Below the pieces are notes generated by a model. The model was not told the DNA's origin. It was given only the letters and a program-made list of their open reading frames with translations, and searched no databases. A stretch of 64,000 nucleotides of DNA from Guadua angustifolia (Eukaryota; Streptophyta; Magnoliopsida; Poales; Poaceae). Shown in pieces: positions 58,201-64,000 of this stretch (the first letter of the stretch is position 1; each line of letters begins with the position of its first letter). Made by a program: the position numbers and the translations under genes. The stretch lies in contig CM070505.1 in assembly GCA_036346375.1 (NCBI GenBank), positions 54,372,626 to 54,436,625 on the forward strand, read 5' to 3'.

Positions 58201-59432
58201 GATCACAAACTGCCGATGAGCGGCTCTCGGGCTAATAGATCAAGCGGTCATAACTATTAAAGTACTGCATGAAACCTAACCAAATTTTACAGAGAGCTAT
58301 CTGGGATCATTTGGCACAAAGTGACATGAACGGATATGAGTTTTACCTTTTGGATCAGCGGGAGCGCGAGCGAAGTTTCAGCCGTCCATAGCGCAGATCT
58401 GATCGGGGAAGATTGATTTTTCTGCGCCAATCCTCCAGCAAAACCATGAGTTAGGGTGAGCACCGTGTAGGGACATCAAGAGGCCTACCATAAAAATTTC
58501 ACGGTCAAACTCGCAAAAACGAGGGAGAACGGGCTCCGGCAAGATTTGATCTTTGGGCAGCCGTAACTTTTGATCCCGTGGATGAAATTGCACCAAATTT
58601 GGATGGGAGACAGAGGGTACCATAGAGCACGCCATGGCGAAGACGGATCTTGAAAAGAGTCGACGAGTTGACGGGGACGCGCCTCAAAGTTCAGCCGGCG
58701 TCTTGGCGGTGCCGGAGGATGAGGATGGATTTCTAGGGTTTGGGTGAGTTGATCTGAGGTGAGGACGTGTGGGAGAGGTCATGGGAGGTCTACTAGGGTT
58801 TGGGTGGCAGCTAGGTCAAGAAAAACGCAAAAACCGGCCTCATAGGCATTTTATCGAGCAGTTGGCGTGCGCTGCGCAAATTGGGGTGACGTGGCGCATT
58901 CTGGTGCGTCGGATCGGAATCGGAGGGCTGTGGCGGCTTCGGCGACGTGGCCGATCGAGAAGTCGACACGTGGCAGCGCGAGAAGGAGACACGTGGAAAA
59001 CAGAATCCGAATTGAATTAGTTCTAGAAATTCATTTAATTCAAGAAAAATAGAAAAATTATCAGAAAAATTCCAGAAAAATTCTAGAAAATATTTTGATA
59101 CATTTTGAACTCAAATAAAATGTTTTCAGAAGAACTTTATTTTTTCTTTTGAAATATTTAATTACTTTAAGTAAAAGGCTTAGTTTAAATTAATTCCAAA
59201 TAATTCCAAATAAATTCCAATAATTCTAAAACAAAATATAAAAAAATCCTAGAAGCACAAGGAACCCAAATAAAACTGAATTTATTTTAATTGAAGTTTA
59301 TATTAGTCAAATTAAATTACTTTGACTTTAGAAAATTCAGTTAAGCTTTAATTAAGCGAGAAAATTATCGCAAAATTTTGGGAGCTAAACTTCACAAAAT
59401 ATTTTTGAAAACCCAAATTTTGGGATGTTACA
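55261..59432 (-). repeat. 5' LTR of the family-L element
   Basis: It is 4172 bp with the same termini as 47799-51986. Visual comparison shows long identical blocks (for example around 55860-56000 versus 48360-48500) with scattered indels. Confidence 0.92.
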
Positions 59433-60500
59433 GCCGCCCTCAGCAGATTCATTTCGAGGCTCGACGAGCGCGGACTCCCATTCTTCAGGGCTCTGCGCAA
59501 GTAGGGAAGCTTTGAGTGGACTCCAGAGGCACAGCGGTCCTTCGTCGAGCTGAAGGTATACCTGTCAACCCCACCCCTACTTACGACACATAACTTTGGC
59601 GAGAGGTTCTTTGCTCTACCTCTTGCCACCGCCAAAAGTTGTCATTGTGTCTGGTGGTGGCCGGACCCCATGACACTGATCTATTATGTCAGTGAAGTCT
59701 TGCACGGCCCAAAAGAGCACTACCCATAGGTACAAAAGCTACTGTACGCTCTCCTCATGGCTTCGCGCAAGCTTCGACACTACTTCCAGGCGCATTCTGT
59801 GGTCGTCTCGAGCAATTTTCCGCTCGAGAACATCTTACGGAACCCAGATGGTGGCGAACGCATCGCCAAGTGGGCAATGGAGCTGGCAGCATTCGATGTC
59901 CAGGTCGTCGCTCGAACGGCCATCAAGTCGTAGGTGCTCGCTGATTTCATGGTCGAGCAGACGACGCAATCCAAGCCCAAGCCCGAGGTCGAGGAAGAGC
60001 AGCCCTGGATCATGTTCTTCGACTGCTCGAGGTCCTTCAAGCGCTCGGGGGCTAGAGTCCTCATCCGTACCCTGAGCGGCGACCAGTTGAGGTACGTGGT
60101 TCGTTTCGGGTTTACGGCGACCAACAATGTGGCAGAGTACGAAGCTCTCTTGGCGGGCCTTCGAGCTTGCAAAGCTCTGGGCGTGCGCCGCTTGGTCGTA
60201 AAGGGCGACTCCCAGCTCGTCGTCAATCAGTATAACAAGGAGTACCAATGCTCGGAAGAAGCGATGGCAAAGTACCTCGCCGAGGTGCGCAAGATGGAGA
60301 AATGGTTTCAGAACTTGGAGCTCAAGCACATTCCCAGGAAGGACAACTCCAGTGCCGATTCCCTCTCCAAGCTCACCTCCTCCGATGATGAGATTCCACC
60401 CGATGTCATCCTGGAAACGTTGGCGGCCCCCTCGATCTCCGACCAGGAGGTTTGCCTCGCTATGGTCGAAGGTACACCTTCCTGGGCTGAATCCATCCAT
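59433..60500 (+). pseudogene. pol: Grande-like RT C-terminus and tandem RNase H domains
   Basis: The frame resumes after the family-L insertion with A-L-S-R-F-I-S-R-L. A gypsy RNase H relic follows: F-V-E-L-K, then I-Y-Y-V-S-E-V-L and E-R-I-A-K-W-A-M-E-L. It has TAG stops at 59727-59729 and 59931-59933 in the same frame, both where Gln is usual. A second, archaeal-type RNase H is open from 59934: I-M-F-F-D-C-S (Cys for the usual Gly after the catalytic Asp), N-N-V-A-E-Y-E-A-L, V-V-K-G-D-S-Q-L-V and N-S-S-A-D-S-L-S-K-L. All four acidic positions of this second domain are present. Tandem RNase H is a Tat hallmark. Confidence 0.87.
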
Positions 60501-61708
60501 AATTTCCTTGCAAGGGGCGACCTACCGCCCGACCCTGCCGAGAGGAGCCGGATCAAGCGCCGGGCGAGCCTATACACGCTCGTCGAGGGGGAGCTCTACA
60601 GACGAAATGTTTCTGGCGTCCTAACACGGTGCATCTCCACGAAGGAGGGTAAGTACCTGCTAAACGACATCCATTCAGGCCTTTGTGGAGCACATTCTTC
60701 GTACAGGACGATGGTATGCAAGGCTTTCCGTATGGGATATTATTGGCCATCGGTAACCAGGATACTTTCGTGACATCGTCTGCACTTTGTCGGCGTGCGA
60801 TTCCGCCGGAAGTCCCATCAACCGCATCGCGCGCCGGACCATGCCGCTTGCACGGCCTTTCTCGGCGTGAAATTTGGACATCCTCGGCCCTTTCCTCGGG
60901 CGGACGGGGTAAGAAATTCTTGTTAAATCATTGTTGATACCTTCACTAAGTGGATAGAAGCTGAACCGGTCTCGACCATAGCGCTTTCGGGCGGCCGTTC
61001 GTTTCTTCCGCTTTGTTCGTGGTCACCAGGTACGAGGTTCCATGCAGAATTATCACTGACAACGGTACTCAGTTTACCAGTGAGTTGTTCCAGGAGTTTT
61101 GCGAGGACCTCGGCATCAAAGTATGCTTCGCCTCGGTGGCTCACCCCGAGCAATGGCGGCGGCGGAGCGCGCCAGCGGGCAAATCATCGAGGCGTCAAAG
61201 CGAGTTGCAGATGAGCTCGAGCGCTTCGGCAAGACACAGGTGGGCGAACTTCCACCGTCTTATAGTGCATTCGCACCACGATCGGCCGAGCCACGAGGTC
61301 CCTCCCTTCCGGCTCGTGTTGATCTTGAAGCAAATCCCGCCTCCCGAGGTCCTGTTGAGGCTCTGCTAGGGTTAGCAGTCGACCAGTCGACTTGAGCCTG
61401 AACGGTCTCTCGACCTTACCCTTGTAGAAGAAGTAAGGTGCCGTGCCTTTGCCACGATCAACGCACTACACCGCAAGCTCTTCGCAGACTTGCATCTCGG
61501 TGATCGACCTAGGAAGCTCCTTGTTGGGGACCTAGCCACGAGGCGGATTCGAGGGCTCGTCCACACCAACAAGTTATCCCATGTGGGAGGGCCCCTATAG
61601 AGTCGTTTCAACAGAGATACGAGGGGGGCTTATCGGCTAATATTTGCCGATGGCAGAGAGCTCTCTAGCTCGTGGAACATAGATCAACTGCGGAAGTTTT
61701 ACGTGTAA
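60501..61708 (+). pseudogene. pol: Grande-like integrase
   Basis: The zinc-binding region begins near 60640 (H-S-G-L-C-G-A-H-S-S, then G-Y-Y-W-P-S), after which the frame shifts near 60770. Core motifs follow in other frames: F-T-K-W-I-E-A near 60945, I-I-T-D-N-G-T-Q-F near 61042 and H-P-E-Q near 61144, with another frameshift in the Glu region. The C-terminus W-E-G-P-Y-R-V near 61583 and Q-L-R-K-F-Y-V with TAA at 61706-61708 match the end of pol in this lineage. It is inactive through several frameshifts. Confidence 0.82.
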
Positions 61709-62385
61709 TCTCTATACCTTACTTCTTAATGAAAGTTGCCCTTTTGTTATCAGTCTTCTTTCCTTTGTTGACTATGCTTTGTGCTTGTTGTCCACGACCT
61801 TTTTCGAGCACGACCTTCGTACGCTACACACTTGCTCTTGGTCTGCGCGACGCGAACTTAGCGTTCACCCCTAGAGGTCGCGCTAAAGCGTAAGCCGAAT
61901 CTCTTCGCAATCTGGCTCCCCCCTGCGCCTGGGTTCGAACCAACAGCCTCGCAGTTTTGACCATTGAGCAATGCGCATGGTCGTGGTCGTGCTTCGAGCG
62001 TTCATCTGGGTGTGACCATCTACTTAACGGACTCGCTTTGCGTCATTTTTCCCCTTGCGGACCTTCCTTCAACTCTGCAGGTCGTGGTCGCTTGCTCGTG
62101 TCTACGTCTTGTGCCCAAGGCCGGCGTCGCTCGACCTCGGACCCAACGGGGGCTGGATAAGGCTATCCTATCGGCACACGACCAACATAGCGTGAGCGTG
62201 GCTAACAGGAAGGACTCCAAGTTGTGTTCGTTCGCCTGCGTCTGGGCCTTGCGTCCAAGGCCGATGTTGCTCGACCTTGGACCCAACAAGGACATCCTCG
62301 ACCATGAAATCAAACCAAGATAGAGGAACTTCTTTTTTATCCAAAAGGAATTTAGCTCCATTAACATTTTGTTTTAAAGCGTTTC
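61709..62385 (+). other. Spacer between pol and antisense ORF with a 140-bp repeat
   Basis: This is non-coding. CCCAAGGCCGGCGTCGCTCG near 62114 recurs as a close variant near 62254, followed each time by GACCT(C/T)GGACCCAAC, a direct repeat of about 140 bp. On the minus strand 61925-61975 has TTGCTCAATGG and GGTTCGAACCC, tRNA-like A and B boxes too close together for a functional tRNA. Confidence 0.5.
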
Positions 62386-64000
62386 TTACAGGTCGGCCAT
62401 CTCGCGGGCAAGTTTTTCCTGCTCGAGCTCGGCCACCTTTGCCCTCAGGGTCGCTATCTCACCTTGGTACTAGAGGGCTTGCTGGGAGGCGTCCATGGCT
62501 CGGCGCCTTTCGTCTTCAAGTTGGGCTAGGGCGCTCTTTGCCGCTTTGCTGACACGCCCAAGCTTCTCCTCGAGCCCTAGGGCCTTGACCTCAAGCCCGG
62601 GAGATGCCTTCTTCGCAGAAGCATTCCCCCGCGCCTCGACCTTGGCCCGCTCGGCTTCAAGCGCCTTGGTGGCGCGCTCGAGCTTCCCTTCAAGCTCGAG
62701 GATTTTGGCCTCCAGCTCGGGGGACGCCTTCGTCGTGGAGGATGCTTGCTCCGCAGCAGCCTTCTCCAGCGCCTCGACCTTGGCCCGCTCGGCCTCGACC
62801 GCCTCGTTGGCACGCCCAAGCCTCTCTTCGAGCTCCAGGACCTTGGCCTCAAGCTCGGGGGACACCTTCACCGGGGAGAACGCTTGCTCCGCGGCAGCCT
62901 TCTCTAGCGCTTCGACCTTGGCTCGCTCGGCCGCGAGCACCTTGGCCGACCGCGTGCGCTCGTACTCCACGGCCTTGAAGCCATGCTCGCTCGGAGGTCT
63001 GATGCCTTTCGAGCTCGGCGCGTGGGCTACCTCCTGCGCCCTCATCGTTCGGCAAAGATCGACAAGCTCCCGGCTTTACGCTCGAGCTCACTTTGGTCGA
63101 CCTCGATGGTCTGATGAGCCTCGCGCTCGGCCTCCGTGCCTCCACGCGTTCAGAGGCCCCTCGGCTGATGGCGTGCTCTTGAAGGCCTTGCGGCCCAGCG
63201 AGACATGGTCGTCGCCTTCTAGCGGAAAGGTGGCCCGAATTAAGAAAGAAACAGGAACTCGGGCTAACAAGCTACGGGGTGCGCGGAGGGGCCCTTACCC
63301 CGCGAAGTCAATTCTCCAGGCGTGAGCGGGTATATTCTTCGTGATCGTCAATGCGGTCGCGGGAGATTTCCTCCTCGTCGCCCATTGCCTCTGCGATGAG
63401 GTCGACCGCAGCCCCCATTGGCGCACTGGGGCCAGGATCTTTAGGGCTCTACGCCGGGCACGACCTGGGATTCCGTCGCCCCCTCCAGAGGGCTCGGCTC
63501 GCCGGTAGGGGAGGGAGCGGCAACCACGCTGGCCCCTACCTCCGTGGTCAGGGCTCCGCTCGCCTCCGGCTCCGAGGGAGCGATGACCGGCTCCGCAACA
63601 AGGCCTCCCGCGGCGTGGATGATCTCCGTGGCCTGGGATGCCACGACCTCGGTGCACGGCGCGGTCGCGGCTGCGCAGGTCTGCGACGCCCAGCCAGTGC
63701 CATCTTGATGGGCGGTGGCGTCACGACACAGGCGCCGGCGGCCGTGGTCGGGTGAGCGAGGCGACTCGCGGTGGTGACCGTGGCACCCTGGGTGCCTTTC
63801 TCCGCGTCGACCTCAGGAGGGTCAGCAGTCGCGGCGGCTCCGCCTCGCTAGTCTTGTAATCCCCACCAGTCGTGGGGTGGTTTCCTCCTCGTCCGGGCGT
63901 AAATCGACCCTTGGTAGAACTTCGCCAGCGGGCCGGGCTTGGTGGCCCTAAGGGGGTCCGCGTCGGGCGCGAAGGTCGGCGCCGGGCCAGCACGAAGACA
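62386..64000 (-). pseudogene. Antisense coiled-coil ORF of the Grande-like element, N-terminus outside window
   Basis: It is transcribed opposite to gag-pol. The C-terminal part is open from 63045 to a TAG at 62470-62472 (CAG expected); the same frame continues 28 codons to TAA at 62386-62388. This part is heptad-rich coiled coil with three repeats of about 46 residues built on A-E-R-A-K-V-E-A-L-E-K and S-P-E-L-E-A-K. Upstream (63050-63990) the sequence is Pro/Ala/Arg-rich in broken frames. In Tat relatives such ORFs carry an N-terminal gypsy-type transposon domain, as at 21475-23658; here that part would lie beyond 64000. Function is unknown; the coiled coil suggests oligomerisation. Confidence 0.75.
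62631..62950 (-). repeat. 138-bp tandem repeat within the antisense ORF
   Basis: GCGCCTCGACCTTGGCCCGC occurs at 62631 and 62769 and as a variant at 62907, exactly 138 bp apart. The period is a multiple of three, so the repeat keeps the 46-residue protein unit in frame. The unit nearest the C-terminus is about four residues shorter. Confidence 0.88.

Larger units (their letters stand above)
47799..59432 (-). mobile_element. Complete family-L element: gag-only retrotransposon with giant LTRs
   Basis: This is a minus-strand element of 11,634 bp, with its 5' LTR at 55261-59432 (4172 bp) and 3' LTR at 47799-51986 (4188 bp). The internal region is only 3274 bp and holds an initiator-Met primer site, gag relics with several zinc knuckles and a polypurine tract, and no protease, RT, RNase H or integrase. 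LTRs over 4 kb with a pol-less interior fit a large retrotransposon derivative (LARD); here gag is retained. LTRs are nearly collinear, so insertion is fairly recent. The flanks GCATT and GCCGC are not a clean duplication, but the host frame resumes across the element. Confidence 0.9.
43760..64000 (+). mobile_element. Grande-like Tat-lineage Ty3/gypsy element, right end outside window
   Basis: A short LTR (43760 to about 44407) and a primer site at 44410 lead into gag 44588-46300, PR 46430-46865 and RT 47040-47798. The family-L element interrupts it at 47799-59432. RT/RNase H then continues 59433-60500 and INT 60500-61708, followed by an antisense coiled-coil ORF from 62386 to beyond the edge. 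An LTR of about 650 bp plus a large antisense ORF after pol resembles maize Grande. Its 3' LTR is not in the window. Confidence 0.82.

Noticed and set aside
61925..61975. tRNA gene on the minus strand
   Set aside because: A- and B-box-like strings are present, but the distance between them is about 14 bases too short for an anticodon arm and the stems do not pair fully. It is at most a relic.

Overview
The window is plant nuclear DNA made almost wholly of nested LTR retrotransposons, as in the intergenic space of a large grass genome. The evidence is Sirevirus-type Ty1/copia elements with the tRNA-iMet primer site TGGTATCAGAGC, Tat-lineage Ty3/gypsy elements that carry an extra antisense ORF, very long (about 4.2 kb) LTRs of a gag-only element, and a hAT element with an 8-bp target duplication. 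The combination of palindrome-rich Sirevirus LTRs with Grande- and Retand-like Tat elements fits a grass, but the species cannot be named from this window. I found no host protein gene, rRNA, functional tRNA or CRISPR array.

Layout. 1-4587 and 5922-6030 are old, rearranged background: inverted fragments of the long-LTR family (called family L here) around a broken copia gag. A non-autonomous hAT (4596-5921, target duplication GTCCTAGG) sits in this background. A Sirevirus starts at 6031: 5' LTR, primer site, an open 741-codon gag, a pol with one stop and one frameshift, a palindrome-rich spacer and an env-like ORF. Its 3' LTR is not in the window and is presumed to lie beyond the right edge. 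The env-like ORF is cut by a second copia element (14525-42288, perfect GTTAG duplication). That element's integrase is cut by a minus-strand Retand/RIRE2-like gypsy element (19723-36407, duplication GTTGT). The 3' spacer of the gypsy element carries a 4.4-kb family-L LTR (about 24460-28910).

To the right, the 3' untranslated region of the Sirevirus (43250-43759, several purine tracts) is interrupted by a Grande-like Tat element (43760 to beyond 64000). The reverse transcriptase of the Grande-like element is cut by a complete minus-strand family-L element (47799-59432) with LTRs of 4188 and 4172 bp and only gag inside. The antisense coiled-coil ORF of the Grande-like element closes the window and runs off its right edge.

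How the parts relate. The elements are independent parasites in a stack up to five layers deep: background, Sirevirus, second copia, Retand-like, family-L LTR. Reading frames resume across most insertions, which fixes the order of events. The family-L element has no enzymes of its own, so it must have used those of a related element. Most coding regions are broken. Several nonsense codons are CAG or CAA changed to TAG or TAA, as expected from deamination of methylated cytosine. The Sirevirus gag and the domain order of its pol are the best preserved coding regions.
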